A DNA stretch of 60,642 nt from Bacteroidales bacterium (lineage in GTDB: Bacteria; Bacteroidota; Bacteroidia; Bacteroidales; UBA1556): NCBI GenBank assembly GCA_023146135.1, contig JAGLCR010000011.1:1-60642 (forward strand), read 5' to 3'. The notes under the pieces were generated by a model. That model saw only the letters and a list, made by a program, of their open reading frames with translations. It searched no databases and was not told where the DNA came from. Below are positions 25,886 through 34,815 of the stretch, piece after piece (within the stretch, counting starts at the first letter, position 1; each line of letters starts with the position of its first letter). The position numbers and the translations under genes were made by a program.

Positions 25886-28471
25886 CTAATTTTTAAGTAC
25901 AGTTAATGTGCCATTATATATACTTTCTCTATCAGCTACCTTGGTAATCAATCTAAAATAATATACGCCATCAGCTACATCTTCATTACCCCAATCATTT
26001 TTGTAATCGTTGGTTTCATATATTTTTGTTCCCCATCTATTATAAATTACTAGAATTGAGCCTTGATAGTTTTCCAAGCCATCAATTACAAATTTATCAT
26101 TATGACCATCACCATTGGGTGTGATTACGTTTGGAATTTCTAAGTTGCAATCCAGCGATTTTAGTTGTACTTTATCAGTACATCCGTTGTCAGTATTCAC
26201 AGTAAGAGTGTAATCGCCAGGAGCAAGCTCTTGGTGTTCGTAATAAAAACCATTAAATGACAAGGGCTTCCCATCTAAAAACCATTCATAAAAATGTTGG
26301 CTTGCATTTCCATCTTCTGGAACTTTTACAGTAATTTGTTCGAAGCTACAGAATGTTAAATCAGCACCAAGAAAGTCAGGCTCATGTATTGTTACTCTTA
26401 TTTCATCGTCGGAAGTACAATCAGTATTTGGATCAATAGCAACTGTTACCCAATAATCGCCAGAAGTAGTTACAAGCAATGAGTCTGCGGTACTACCATC
26501 GCTCCATAAGTAAATAAAAGGTGGAGTATGGCCTTTATTTCCAGCGTATAATACAATGTCATTTGTTGCACAAGTATCGTTGCCAAGGTCCACATCGGCT
26601 ATATCATATTGCTGAACTATCACGGTGTCGCTATTTGAGCAACTAAAACTACCTTCAGTATAGGTTACATTAGCAATATAGGTTCCAGCGGCATTTGTTT
26701 GTTGAATAGGGCCGGGGTTACCAGTATTCCAATTGTAAGTAGCATTTTGTAAAGGGCTAGTTGCATCAAAGCTTACAATTCCAAATCCACATATGGTAGT
26801 GTCGTTACCTAAATTTACTTCAGGAGTAGGAACTACTCTAACTGTTAGTGTGGTATCGTATGTACATCCAAAGTCATCAACAACAGTATAAGTATATTGG
26901 AAGTTACCTGAATCAGAAGGTTGGATTAATACATTTGCTCCAGAGCCTACTATTCCTGAAGTATTATTCCAAGCCTCGCTGCTTATAACAGGTTGATAGT
27001 CCCATGAAATAGGAAGTACTGAAGAAGCAAACTCTATTCCCCAAGCAAAAATATACCCATTATCAATTCCTAAATTGTCAGTTACTGTAATAGACCATGC
27101 GCCATTTAAGGGGCATCCAATTAGACTGTTAAAACTAGTTTCAGGTAAGTAGTCAATTAAGGGGAATGGTCCAGAAGCGGTAGCATTAGCAGGATAGCCT
27201 GTTGATGGAGGTATGTAATTAGCGTTAGAATATGTTGTTCCTAAAGCATCAGTGAAATTGTGATTATAGGTACCAACAACACCAAGCATAGTAGTTGTTC
27301 CATTTGGACGCCACGCATACTCATAACCAATACCTGGTATTTGGGCTGAATTATTATCAATTGGTTCGCCCAAGTATGTAGACCCTCCACCAGGATAAGA
27401 CTTCAGGGTGGCTGATAACCCACTAGGACAAGTGATAATGATATTTAAGTCGCCAAGATAACTATGTTCCATAGTTGCTACAATTCCTAACATATCATAG
27501 CCGCTTTGTAAAGTTTGTCCTGGATTAAAGGACGTAAACAAAAGGCTTGAGGTATACGATGCGCCAGAACCATCAGGTAGGTATGTTACTCCTGCTGTGT
27601 TTAAGGATGAGGTTGCATGCCATAGTTGGGTCTCAGCATCGCCCACTAATCTAGTAGTATCTCCTTGACAGATGGGGTTTTGAATTATTGTAGTTCCAGT
27701 TAAGTCGGGCTGGGTGCTCAAACGTACTCTTATTTTTGGTACTTGAGATGATAAGCAGCCATTTGAATCGTTTGCAAATAATTGAACTTCATAACCTCTA
27801 ATACTATCGTATATTGTAGTAACAGTTTGAGCTGTGTCAATAAATCCATTTCCCATATCCCAATAAAAATTGGTTGTATTATCGCTTTGATGATACACAG
27901 AGTCGTTTAAGTTGTATACGCCTTGAGCTGTTATGGATACCGTGTCGTTTGGACAAATATCGATATAGTAGAACCCACTATCTAGATGAAAAGGAGGTGT
28001 ACTTGACTGAATGTTTACAGAATAGTTTTGGCAAGGGAGTCCACAGCTAATTGTTGCGTCCCAACCTGGGTTAGATGAGTTTGATGTCCATTCCAGAGTT
28101 AAGCATCCTGAGGGATTGAGGATTGATGCACTAACCACCATATTAAGTGGTGATAATGTAGTGTTAAAGGTGGCTAACAGGTTTGCTGCATTTGAATTAC
28201 CATCATATACTTTTAAGTTGTCACCAGCTCCAATAGACCATACTGTGAAATCTAAATTTATAGAAGCACCAGGAGTACTAGGGCAAAAAGTAATACTATA
28301 AGAGAGTGTTCCAGAATACCCGCCATTTGGCCCTCCGCTATCATAAAAATTTCCTGAGCATGTGGAAACGGTTTGTCCATTATAGTTTGCAATGTTGTAT
28401 GCTTGACTATTAGCATCAATAGTTAAAAAGAAAACAATAATAATGCTTAATAAGAGTCTTAATTTTTTCAT
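25886..28471 (-). CDS. T9SS type B sorted adhesin-like protein with CUB-like, PKD-like and P-like domains
   Basis: A secreted surface protein of 861 residues. The signal peptide ends near ANSQ (residue 23). A CUB-like domain follows (CSGNFYDSGGPNGGYSGTLSYSITFCP, then DNLKVYDGNSN). A proprotein-convertase P-like jelly roll with YLGDLNIIITCPSGLSATL and WSITVTDNLGIDNGYIFAWGIEF lies near 315-480, and PKD/Ig-like repeats containing LGNDT (for example VNLGNDTTICG and VDLGNDTC) follow. The last 85 residues are the gliding-motility-associated (type B) sorting domain, IPNVITPNGDGHNDKF...YNRWGTKIYE...DGVYYFRL. Export to the cell surface by T9SS is the expected fate; ligand unknown. Confidence 0.92.
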   Translation of the reverse strand: MKKLRLLLSIIIVFFLTIDANSQAYNIANYNGQTVSTCSGNFYDSGGPNGGYSGTLSYSITFCPSTPGASINLDFTVWSIGAGDNLKVYDGNSNAANLLATFNTTLSPLNMVVSASILNPSGCLTLEWTSNSSNPGWDATISCGLPCQNYSVNIQSSTPPFHLDSGFYYIDICPNDTVSITAQGVYNLNDSVYHQSDNTTNFYWDMGNGFIDTAQTVTTIYDSIRGYEVQLFANDSNGCLSSQVPKIRVRLSTQPDLTGTTIIQNPICQGDTTRLVGDAETQLWHATSSLNTAGVTYLPDGSGASYTSSLLFTSFNPGQTLQSGYDMLGIVATMEHSYLGDLNIIITCPSGLSATLKSYPGGGSTYLGEPIDNNSAQIPGIGYEYAWRPNGTTTMLGVVGTYNHNFTDALGTTYSNANYIPPSTGYPANATASGPFPLIDYLPETSFNSLIGCPLNGAWSITVTDNLGIDNGYIFAWGIEFASSVLPISWDYQPVISSEAWNNTSGIVGSGANVLIQPSDSGNFQYTYTVVDDFGCTYDTTLTVRVVPTPEVNLGNDTTICGFGIVSFDATSPLQNATYNWNTGNPGPIQQTNAAGTYIANVTYTEGSFSCSNSDTVIVQQYDIADVDLGNDTCATNDIVLYAGNKGHTPPFIYLWSDGSTADSLLVTTSGDYWVTVAIDPNTDCTSDDEIRVTIHEPDFLGADLTFCSFEQITVKVPEDGNASQHFYEWFLDGKPLSFNGFYYEHQELAPGDYTLTVNTDNGCTDKVQLKSLDCNLEIPNVITPNGDGHNDKFVIDGLENYQGSILVIYNRWGTKIYETNDYKNDWGNEDVADGVYYFRLITKVADRESIYNGTLTVLKN

Positions 28472-28484
28472 AATAATAGTTTTA

Positions 28485-28913
28485 TTATTTGGCTAAGCCT
28501 ATTTGTTTTCTATAAACATTATACTTTTTTACAAACTCTATTTCGCTTAAAAAAATCATCACTTGACTTGATCCGTTTATCTTGTAATAAACACTTACAT
28601 CATATTTTCGTTGAATATCGAGCATTAAGATATTGAGTTTCTTTGTATCAACTTTTCCATTACGTAGGGGTAAATCTAATGTAGGGAAATTATTATCAGT
28701 CAATTTATCAGAAGGAACATCAGCAAGAGTATATGCATTGTCAAGGTAGAAGTTGTAATATGCAATTAAATCGGGACTGCTCTCTTGAATATTAGCAACT
28801 TTCTCAGCTCCTAAATAATCAATAAGTCGCTGGTCGGGAACAATTTTAGTAAAACTACTAAACAGTATAAAACTGAAAAATGCAGCAATAATAAGGTGTC
28901 TTGATGGTTTCAT
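28485..28913 (-). CDS. Small secreted protein encoded with the T9SS adhesin
   Basis: A 142-residue protein with a signal peptide (residues 1-23, AAFFSFILFSSFTKI). The mature part is small and mixed alpha/beta: RLIDYLGAEKVANIQESSPDLIAYYNFYLDNAY, then LPLRNGKVDTKKLNILML and YYKINGSSQVMIFLSEIEFVKKY. Proteins like this commonly sit beside T9SS type B genes in Bacteroidota, but the role is unknown. It precedes the adhesin gene by 13 bp on the same strand, so they are likely one transcript. Confidence 0.7.
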   Translation of the reverse strand: MKPSRHLIIAAFFSFILFSSFTKIVPDQRLIDYLGAEKVANIQESSPDLIAYYNFYLDNAYTLADVPSDKLTDNNFPTLDLPLRNGKVDTKKLNILMLDIQRKYDVSVYYKINGSSQVMIFLSEIEFVKKYNVYRKQIGLAK

Positions 28914-29243
28914 AACCTTTTAGGTGTTAGTTGTTATAGTAAATATATGCGTCTTTGACTGATAGACCTAAATAATGAGTCAATAGTTGCGTCATTTCTG
29001 ACAATAATAATTATTAAAGGTTTAATGCGTAATAATACTAAATAAGAACTTAGTACATTGCTTCATTAAACAAACTCATTTATATATAAAAATTATATTA
29101 AAACGAATAAGTACAAAAATAGAAAAAAAATGATAATTATTGGCTTTTTTGTGATATATTTTTAATTCGTTTTTTTAACATCTAACTATATGAATATTAC
29201 CATAATTAAATATTTTTGAAAAGCTACATATTAACAAAAATAG
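28914..29243. other. AT-rich intergenic region with divergent promoters
   Basis: This stretch of about 330 bp has no supportable ORF. A minus-strand -7 match (TATTTTTG, 29114-29121) could serve the 28913 operon with a leader of about 200 nt. The rest is A/T-rich and I see no RNA fold or repeat in it. Confidence 0.35.
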
Positions 29244-29276
29244 TTTGATTACATGAACAAATGTTCATTAAATTTG
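29244..29276 (+). promoter_or_regulatory. Promoter of the DUF134-NifX-ATPase operon (-33 TTTG, -7 TAAATTTG)
   Basis: TTTG at 29244-29247 and TAAATTTG at 29269-29276 are separated by 21 bp, close to the usual Bacteroidota spacing. The -7 box ends 18 bp before the ATG at 29295, giving a very short leader. Confidence 0.65.
29253..29268. promoter_or_regulatory. Palindromic operator filling the promoter spacer
   Basis: ATGAACA-AA-TGTTCAT is an inverted repeat with perfect 7-bp arms, lying wholly between the -33 and -7 elements and touching the -7 box. A bound repressor here would block RNA polymerase. The core GAACNNNNGTTC resembles the Gram-positive LexA box, but the regulator is unknown; the DUF134 product itself is a candidate. 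Confidence 0.55.
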
Positions 29277-29294
29277 CAGCCAAATATATAAAAT

Positions 29295-29882
29295 ATGCCA
29301 AGACAAGCGCGTTATAGAAAAGTTGAATACCCACCACTAAACAAGGGTTTTGTTCCCATAGGGAAGAAAACCAAATCTGATGAGGTTGTTTTCTTATTGG
29401 TAGAGGAGTATGAGGCAGTACGCTTGCTTGATAATGAGTATATGAATCAGGTAGATGCGGCAAAACGAATGGAGGTTTCACGACCTACACTGACACGTAT
29501 TTATGATTCGGCTCGAAAAAAATTGGCTCAAGCATTAGTAAACTCTTTACGAATAGAGATTGTAGGTGGTCAGGTTGAATTTGAACATGAGTGGTTTCGT
29601 TGCATGAAGTGTAATACTGTGTTTCAGGTACATGACCTCCAAGAAAAACAAGAATGCCCCAATTGTAAATCATCAGATTTATTACATATTAATGATGATT
29701 TGAGAAAACAACCTAAAAGAAGCCACAATTATCATCGGCGCAACCATAAAGATAATAATAATGGTTTTTGTGTGTGCGAACAATGTGGAAAACGAATTTC
29801 GCATAAACCAGGTCACCCTTGTCGTAAAATGGATTGCCCAGATTGTGATACAAGTATGACAAGAGAAGGGGAGCGTTGTTAA
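29295..29882 (+). CDS. DUF134 helix-turn-helix protein with two C-terminal zinc-binding motifs
   Basis: A 195-residue DNA-binding protein. Residues 1-98 are DUF134: MPRQARYRKVEYPPLNKGFVP, EEYEAVRLLDNEYMNQVDAAKRM and a sigma-70 region 4-like helix-turn-helix (VSRPTLTRIYDSARKKLAQAL). A zinc ribbon follows (CMKC...CPNC, about 113-134), then a His/Arg/Asn-rich linker, then a second Cys-rich module (CEQCGKRISHKPGHPCRKM, then CPDC and TSMTREGERC). DUF134 genes regularly stand next to NifX-like and ferredoxin-ATPase genes, as here. It probably regulates this operon; metal or redox sensing by the Cys motifs is inference. Confidence 0.92.
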   Translation: MPRQARYRKVEYPPLNKGFVPIGKKTKSDEVVFLLVEEYEAVRLLDNEYMNQVDAAKRMEVSRPTLTRIYDSARKKLAQALVNSLRIEIVGGQVEFEHEWFRCMKCNTVFQVHDLQEKQECPNCKSSDLLHINDDLRKQPKRSHNYHRRNHKDNNNGFCVCEQCGKRISHKPGHPCRKMDCPDCDTSMTREGERC

Positions 29883-29932
29883 AAAAATATTAGTAGATTA
29901 ACCTTATTGAAGAAATAATAAAATATAAAGAT

Positions 29933-30283
29933 ATGAAAATAAAGATAGCCATTCCATTAGCTCAAGGCAAATTAAGCGTTCATTTTGGACATTGTGAGCA
30001 ATTTGCAGTAATTAGTATTGAAGACAATAAGATTGTTCGAGAGGAAGTATTGAATCCTCCAGAGCATACTCCTGGTTCATATCCTAATTTTTTAGCAAGT
30101 CAAGGGGTAAAAGAAGTAATTGCTGGAGGAATTGGAGGAAAAGCAGTGGATATTTTTCGTGCCAATGGTATAACAGTTCATACTGGTGCTCAGCCTAAAA
30201 GTTTACATGAGTTAGTGGAGGATTATATTCAAGAGACATTGGTAACTGGTGCGAATGATTGTCATGGTAGCACAAATTGTTAA
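29933..30283 (+). CDS. NifX/NifB/NafY-family (orange-protein-like) cofactor-binding protein
   Basis: A 116-residue single-domain protein of the dinitrogenase iron-molybdenum cofactor family: KIAIPLAQGKLSVHFGHCEQFAVI at the start, EHTPGSYPNFLASQGVKEVIAGGIGGKAVDIFRANGITVHTGA in the middle. Relatives carry metal-sulfur clusters: NifX carries FeMo-co precursors, and the Desulfovibrio orange protein holds a molybdenum-copper-sulfide cluster. There are no nif structural genes here, so nitrogen fixation is not implied. The tail CHGSTNC offers extra Cys/His ligands. The gene sits between the DUF134 regulator and two ferredoxin-ATPases. Confidence 0.92.
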   Translation: MKIKIAIPLAQGKLSVHFGHCEQFAVISIEDNKIVREEVLNPPEHTPGSYPNFLASQGVKEVIAGGIGGKAVDIFRANGITVHTGAQPKSLHELVEDYIQETLVTGANDCHGSTNC

Positions 30284-30299
30284 TTATTAAAGTTAGGAT

Positions 30300-31169
30300 T
30301 TGAAAATTGCGATAGCATCCACCAAGGGAGGTGTAGGTAAAACCCTAGTTGCAGTGAATCTTTTTTACGCTATAAAAGACATCATTGAGGAGGCGTGCAC
30401 TCTAGTGGATGAGCATATTCAGGTTCCTAATATATACCATTATATAAAAGAATTACCTCAGGCTGAAGAGGTTGTAGTCAATGTTCGTATTCCTGAGATA
30501 GACCAAAATGCTTGTACATTTTGTGGACGATGTGTTCATTACTGCGCTTTTGATTCTATATTGATGATAAAGGATGCGGGCCATATCAAGGTGTTGGACG
30601 ATTATTGTACTTCTTGTGGCGCATGTGTATATGCATGTAATGATAATGCGATTTCGGAGCGTACAGAGGCTTTGGGAAAAGTGTCTTCTTACGCACTTGA
30701 TAAAGATCGTTTTATTGAGGGGAGAATGTATGCAATTCGTCCCTTGGCTAGTCCCATTATTCAGGAGGTTAACGAACATATAAAAGATGATGCAATTAGT
30801 ATAATTGATACGCCACCTGGTAGTTCGTATCCTTTTGCCGAATCGGTTAGAGATGCTGATTTTGTAGTGTTGCTAGCTGAGCAAGGCAAGGCTGGAAAAC
30901 GGAATCTTGAAGCGAATATTCAGCTTCTTTTAAATATGGAAAAGCGATTTGGTGTTTTGATTAATAAATCGGGTTTAGGAGATGATGGTCTATTTGAGTA
31001 TTTGCAAGAAGAAAATATTTTAGTTTTAGCAGATATTCCTTATAATAGAAAGTATGCTGACTTGCATAGTTGTGGAGAAATAATTGTGCAGCAGGATGCT
31101 CATTTGAAGCAGTTGTTTGTAAGTGTGTTTGATAAAATTCGAGCAGGAGTGAAGGAGGGGCAAGCATGA
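30300..31169 (+). CDS. MinD/ParA-type ATPase with inserted 2[4Fe-4S] ferredoxin domain (first of pair)
   Basis: A P-loop ATPase of the Mrp/MinD group. It starts with TTG at 30300 (KIAIASTKGGVGKT, deviant Walker A at residues 9-15). A ferredoxin insert near residues 70-115 carries two Cys sets, CTFCGRCVHYC and CTSCGACVYAC, for two [4Fe-4S] clusters. Walker B region reads ISIIDTPPGSSYPF. The position after switch I has LVDEHIQVPN instead of the DCDxxxPN seen in most relatives, so nucleotide handling may differ from its partner. Orthologues in Desulfovibrio belong to the orange-protein complex. The stop overlaps the next gene by 4 bp. Confidence 0.93.
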   Translation: MKIAIASTKGGVGKTLVAVNLFYAIKDIIEEACTLVDEHIQVPNIYHYIKELPQAEEVVVNVRIPEIDQNACTFCGRCVHYCAFDSILMIKDAGHIKVLDDYCTSCGACVYACNDNAISERTEALGKVSSYALDKDRFIEGRMYAIRPLASPIIQEVNEHIKDDAISIIDTPPGSSYPFAESVRDADFVVLLAEQGKAGKRNLEANIQLLLNMEKRFGVLINKSGLGDDGLFEYLQEENILVLADIPYNRKYADLHSCGEIIVQQDAHLKQLFVSVFDKIRAGVKEGQA

Positions 31170-32035
31170 AACAGATTAGTATAATTGCAGCTAAGGGAGG
31201 TGTTGGTAAAACCGCAATAAGTGCTGCTTTTGCATCCTTTGCAAAAGATTTGATATTAGTTGATTGCGATACGGAATCATCTGATTTACGGGTATTGCTG
31301 AATGCCAAAACCAAAGAGACGACCATTGCTGAAACTATGCAAAGGGTACGAATTGAGGAGGATGAATGTATTCGTTGTGGTTTGTGTAAAGCGATGTGCC
31401 ACTTTGATGCGATTATTAATCCCTATGGTATTTATCAAATAAAAGAGGAACATTGTCAAGCATGTAACCTATGCCATAAAGCATGTCCTGTGAGTGCCAT
31501 TGAGTATGTACAAAGCGAAAAAAATATATGGGGATTGGCAGAAAGTAGATATGGAGATTTGTTTTATGCTCAGTTGGCTCTAGGTGAAGACCTTAATGGA
31601 AGCTTGATTACGATTCTTCGTGAACGAGCCCGTGAATTGGCTCAAGATAAAAAAACAGATATGATTCTTATTGATGGGCCTCCAGCTATGGGATTTGCTG
31701 TTGCTTCGGCTATTGCGCTCTCTAGCTTAACGGTGGTGGTGGTTGAGCCTGTTCCAAGTGCAATTCACGACTTGCATAAATCAATACAACTTGCCAAGCG
31801 CTATGATGTTCCCTCGGTTTGTTTGATAAATAAAAGTGATTTGAATATTGAAATGACAAATCAGTTAAAGGAATATTGTATAGTAAATGATATTACAGTT
31901 ATTGGGGAAATTCCTTTTGACATACAGTTTATGCAAGCACAGCTTGCATCTAAAACTATGCCTGACTACGCTCCCGATTCGAAGAGTACCCTTTTATTGA
32001 AACAAAGTTTTAATCAGATTTGTGATCTTAATTGA
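31166..32035 (+). CDS. MinD/ParA-type ATPase with inserted 2[4Fe-4S] ferredoxin domain (second of pair)
   Basis: A paralogue of the preceding ATPase, also 289 residues: IIAAKGGVGKT (Walker A), LVDCDTESSDLRVLL (intact DCD), ferredoxin insert CIRCGLCKAMC and CQACNLCHKACPVSAI, Walker B-like MILIDGPPAMGF, and LINKSDLN for base recognition. The two ATPases probably form a heterodimer that couples ATP hydrolysis to electron transfer to, or cluster insertion into, the NifX-like protein; this is inferred from the DVU2103/DVU2104-type pair. The ATG overlaps the previous stop (ATGA), so expression is coupled. Confidence 0.93.
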   Translation: MKQISIIAAKGGVGKTAISAAFASFAKDLILVDCDTESSDLRVLLNAKTKETTIAETMQRVRIEEDECIRCGLCKAMCHFDAIINPYGIYQIKEEHCQACNLCHKACPVSAIEYVQSEKNIWGLAESRYGDLFYAQLALGEDLNGSLITILRERARELAQDKKTDMILIDGPPAMGFAVASAIALSSLTVVVVEPVPSAIHDLHKSIQLAKRYDVPSVCLINKSDLNIEMTNQLKEYCIVNDITVIGEIPFDIQFMQAQLASKTMPDYAPDSKSTLLLKQSFNQICDLN

Positions 32036-32042
32036 GTGCTTA

Positions 32043-34652
32043 TTAATAAAAACGGTAGCTTAGTTTTACCATAAATACATTTGTAGGAATCGTGCTAAAT
32101 AGTTGATTCATATCATCACTAAAGTCAAATGTTCCCAGCCCATCATAATTAGTTTTATTTTGAGTCCATACAAGATAAACCATAGAGCCAGGTATAAATT
32201 CCCAACGAATTACTAGATTAGATTGAAATTGTTTGAAATTAAAATTAGGGTTCCCAATAGAATAATCAATAGTTCCATCTTGATTTTCATCAATATCGTA
32301 TGTGTTGCTTGTGTTGTTAAATACAATTTCATTGCTGGTAAACTCATGTGTTCGAGCATTATAATCGCTAGCTGAAGCTTGGTCTACTCTTTTAAAATTA
32401 GTAAATTTTCCAGAGCTAAAAAATGGAGCCCCAAAGTACTGAATAGTTAAGTCGGGTGTAATGTTGACATTTAAATATAGGCGTAGGCGTAGGGTAGTTT
32501 GGTCAATTTGTCCAAGAATATATCTTGCCTCACCATTGAAACTGCTTTCATCAATATATTGCAAATCGTTGCTAGTAAAATATATGTTTGGGTGAAATGC
32601 AAAGGAAACAGCATCGATGGGTCGGTAAGTAAAACCAGCATCCCAGGCATTAACTCTTGAGGCTCCATACTGTCCCCATTGTTGGCGTGAGCCAAAATCC
32701 AGATAAAACTTTTTTGTTTGATTGGTTTCTATATTGAATCGTATATATGCTGATCCAGGCTCGTAAAATGAGGGGCCTCCACGTAATTTATTATTGTCGT
32801 GCAGATTATAATCAATATTGGATTGTAATGAAAGAGAGTATTGATTCTTAAAAGTAATATTTGCATAAGCAAAACCACCGCTAAAAATAGGATTAGTACC
32901 AAAATCCCATGCCTGCCATTGAACTAAGCCCATTTCGATACTTCGATAAAATGATTTAGGTTCAGTTATAGCATAATTTACACTGGCAGATTGTACGAGT
33001 TTGTCGGCATTGCGCAAATAACCAATATCGTTGAGGGAAAGGCCTGGAGAGCGCCAGCTAAGGTTTACATCATAGCTTAGTCCTTTTGATACGCTTTTGC
33101 CAAGCGAAAAATTTCCTCCATAGCCTGATAGAGAAGTAATCGAAGAATCTAATTTTAAGTAGGTAGCGTCAGGTCGCTGATAGTACCGTTGTGAGGCTGT
33201 TTGACGGTCAATCATCGCTAAGGAATCTCCATTGATATTACTGGCAACAGCATTTACCCTCAAAAAATATTTGCGGTCTTTCCAGTATTGTGTAAAATCA
33301 AGACCTCCACTAAAGGCATTTTTTGGAAGAAATAGTAGGTCATTATTTTTTATATTTCGATTGGTCGAAGTAATTTCCCCACCCAAAATGGAGTTGCCTT
33401 TATTGAAGTCCTTTTGTACGCGGGCAACAAAATAGTTTGTAAGAGGTTCAACAGTTTCTTTACGCTCTTCACCTTTTAACGAAATAGTTGCTTTTTCTTC
33501 TCTTGTAATACTTTCCATAATGCCCACTGAAAGCCCATTTTTAGTTTTACCACTTACCTTTAATGCGCCAAGTATTTTTGTGAACATGGGAAAGTTAATG
33601 TATTCATTTGCGGTAATAGCTGGATAATGCTGTGGAATACGTCCTACGCGCCGAGAGTAGAATAAATTATCTTGATCGTGATTACCTGGGTTAACTTCAA
33701 AGTCTAAAATATTGCTACCTTCAATAAAAAAAGGTCGTTGTTCTTGTTGGTAGGTCTCAAAGGCTGTAAGGTTCATTTCTGATGGGTCGGATTCTACTTG
33801 TCCAAAATCAGGATTGAAAGTAAAATCCAAAACAAAATCATTGGTAAGCCCTATTTTCCCATCCAATCCTATACCGTAAAGAAGCTCACTACCTGTAGCG
33901 TAAGGATTTCCTGTTTCTTTCTCTGATGTTTCAATACCTAATGAAACATAGGGTGCGATTTCTAAAATTCGCTTGGGCTTTAAGTTGGCAATTCCGTGTA
34001 GTTCACCATAGTCATACACCCAACCTGAGGCTGTGGTTGGAATTGGATTCCAGAACGATAGCTCCTCGTTACGGTATATATATCGGGCCACATTAAAGCC
34101 CCATACCTTATTATCTTTTTTCGAAAATCGCAGTTGACTCAAAGGGATTTTTATTTCAGCATACCATCCTTTTGTATCTTTTGTGGTTTTTACATACCAT
34201 ATTGGATTCCAATTTTGGTCTTCACTATCGCCATTATTACTATATAAAACATCGGATTTTACTCCTGCAGCATTTACCATAAAACTAAATGAGGTACGCA
34301 AATCGTGGTAGCTATCAAAATGAACTCCCACCAAATCACCTTCGTCATTATCGCGCCGCGTCAACCGACTATCTATACTGTCGGCTTGTGTGTCGAAGGA
34401 TTTTACTGCAACATAAATAAAATCGTCAGTAAATAATACCTTGAAAGTAGTTTTTTGACTTGGCTTTGCCCCGTCATGGGGTTCTCTTTGTGTGAAATCA
34501 CCTTGCCAATTGTCGCCTTGCCATGCAGCATCATTTAGAATACCATCAATTTTTGGCTCTATAGATATGCGTGTTGTATTGTAAACACGCTTGCCCTGAG
34601 CAAAAATGTTAATACTGAGTATGAATAGTATTATGGTAATACTTATGCGCAT
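32043..34652 (-). CDS. DUF5916 protein: CBM9-like domain with outer-membrane barrel
   Basis: An 869-residue secreted protein. After the signal peptide (ends NIFAQ) comes a carbohydrate-binding family 9-like domain (ISIEPKIDGILNDAAWQGDNW, FKVLFTDDFIYVAVKSFD, GWYAEIKIPLSQLRF), then a DUF5916 region (RPFFIEGSNILDF, YSRRVGRIPQ) whose alternating strands and final aromatic (VFMVKLSYRFY) indicate an outer-membrane barrel. It may bind or import glycans or peptides, but no substrate is established for the family. It has a clear minus-strand -7 element at 34676-34683 and converges on the ATPase operon with a 7-bp gap. Confidence 0.9.
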   Translation of the reverse strand: MRISITIILFILSINIFAQGKRVYNTTRISIEPKIDGILNDAAWQGDNWQGDFTQREPHDGAKPSQKTTFKVLFTDDFIYVAVKSFDTQADSIDSRLTRRDNDEGDLVGVHFDSYHDLRTSFSFMVNAAGVKSDVLYSNNGDSEDQNWNPIWYVKTTKDTKGWYAEIKIPLSQLRFSKKDNKVWGFNVARYIYRNEELSFWNPIPTTASGWVYDYGELHGIANLKPKRILEIAPYVSLGIETSEKETGNPYATGSELLYGIGLDGKIGLTNDFVLDFTFNPDFGQVESDPSEMNLTAFETYQQEQRPFFIEGSNILDFEVNPGNHDQDNLFYSRRVGRIPQHYPAITANEYINFPMFTKILGALKVSGKTKNGLSVGIMESITREEKATISLKGEERKETVEPLTNYFVARVQKDFNKGNSILGGEITSTNRNIKNNDLLFLPKNAFSGGLDFTQYWKDRKYFLRVNAVASNINGDSLAMIDRQTASQRYYQRPDATYLKLDSSITSLSGYGGNFSLGKSVSKGLSYDVNLSWRSPGLSLNDIGYLRNADKLVQSASVNYAITEPKSFYRSIEMGLVQWQAWDFGTNPIFSGGFAYANITFKNQYSLSLQSNIDYNLHDNNKLRGGPSFYEPGSAYIRFNIETNQTKKFYLDFGSRQQWGQYGASRVNAWDAGFTYRPIDAVSFAFHPNIYFTSNDLQYIDESSFNGEARYILGQIDQTTLRLRLYLNVNITPDLTIQYFGAPFFSSGKFTNFKRVDQASASDYNARTHEFTSNEIVFNNTSNTYDIDENQDGTIDYSIGNPNFNFKQFQSNLVIRWEFIPGSMVYLVWTQNKTNYDGLGTFDFSDDMNQLFSTIPTNVFMVKLSYRFY

Positions 34653-34675
34653 GTTATTATTTATGAGTGCACTGG

Positions 34676-34683
34676 CAAAGTTA
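34676..34683 (-). promoter_or_regulatory. -7 promoter element for the DUF5916 gene
   Basis: Minus strand TAACTTTG matches TAnnTTTG, 23 bp upstream of the ATG at 34652. Confidence 0.5.
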
Positions 34684-34815
34684 AGAAATAAGATAGCTAG
34701 ATAGTAAAGAAAATATTCACAAATGGGAGTATGTGATAGTTGCCTAATAATTGAAACTACTATTTTAATAATCTACTGTATAATAGGATGGTTTTAAAAT
34801 ATGAATGTTAGAGGA

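Noticed and set aside
29253-29268. LexA/SOS box reading of the GAACNNNNGTTC palindrome
   Set aside because: Only the core fits, and the genes downstream are not DNA-repair genes; kept as an operator with unknown regulator.
29933-32035. Evidence for nitrogen fixation
   Set aside because: There are no nifHDK or nifEN genes; NifX-like proteins with ferredoxin-ATPases are common in non-fixing anaerobes.
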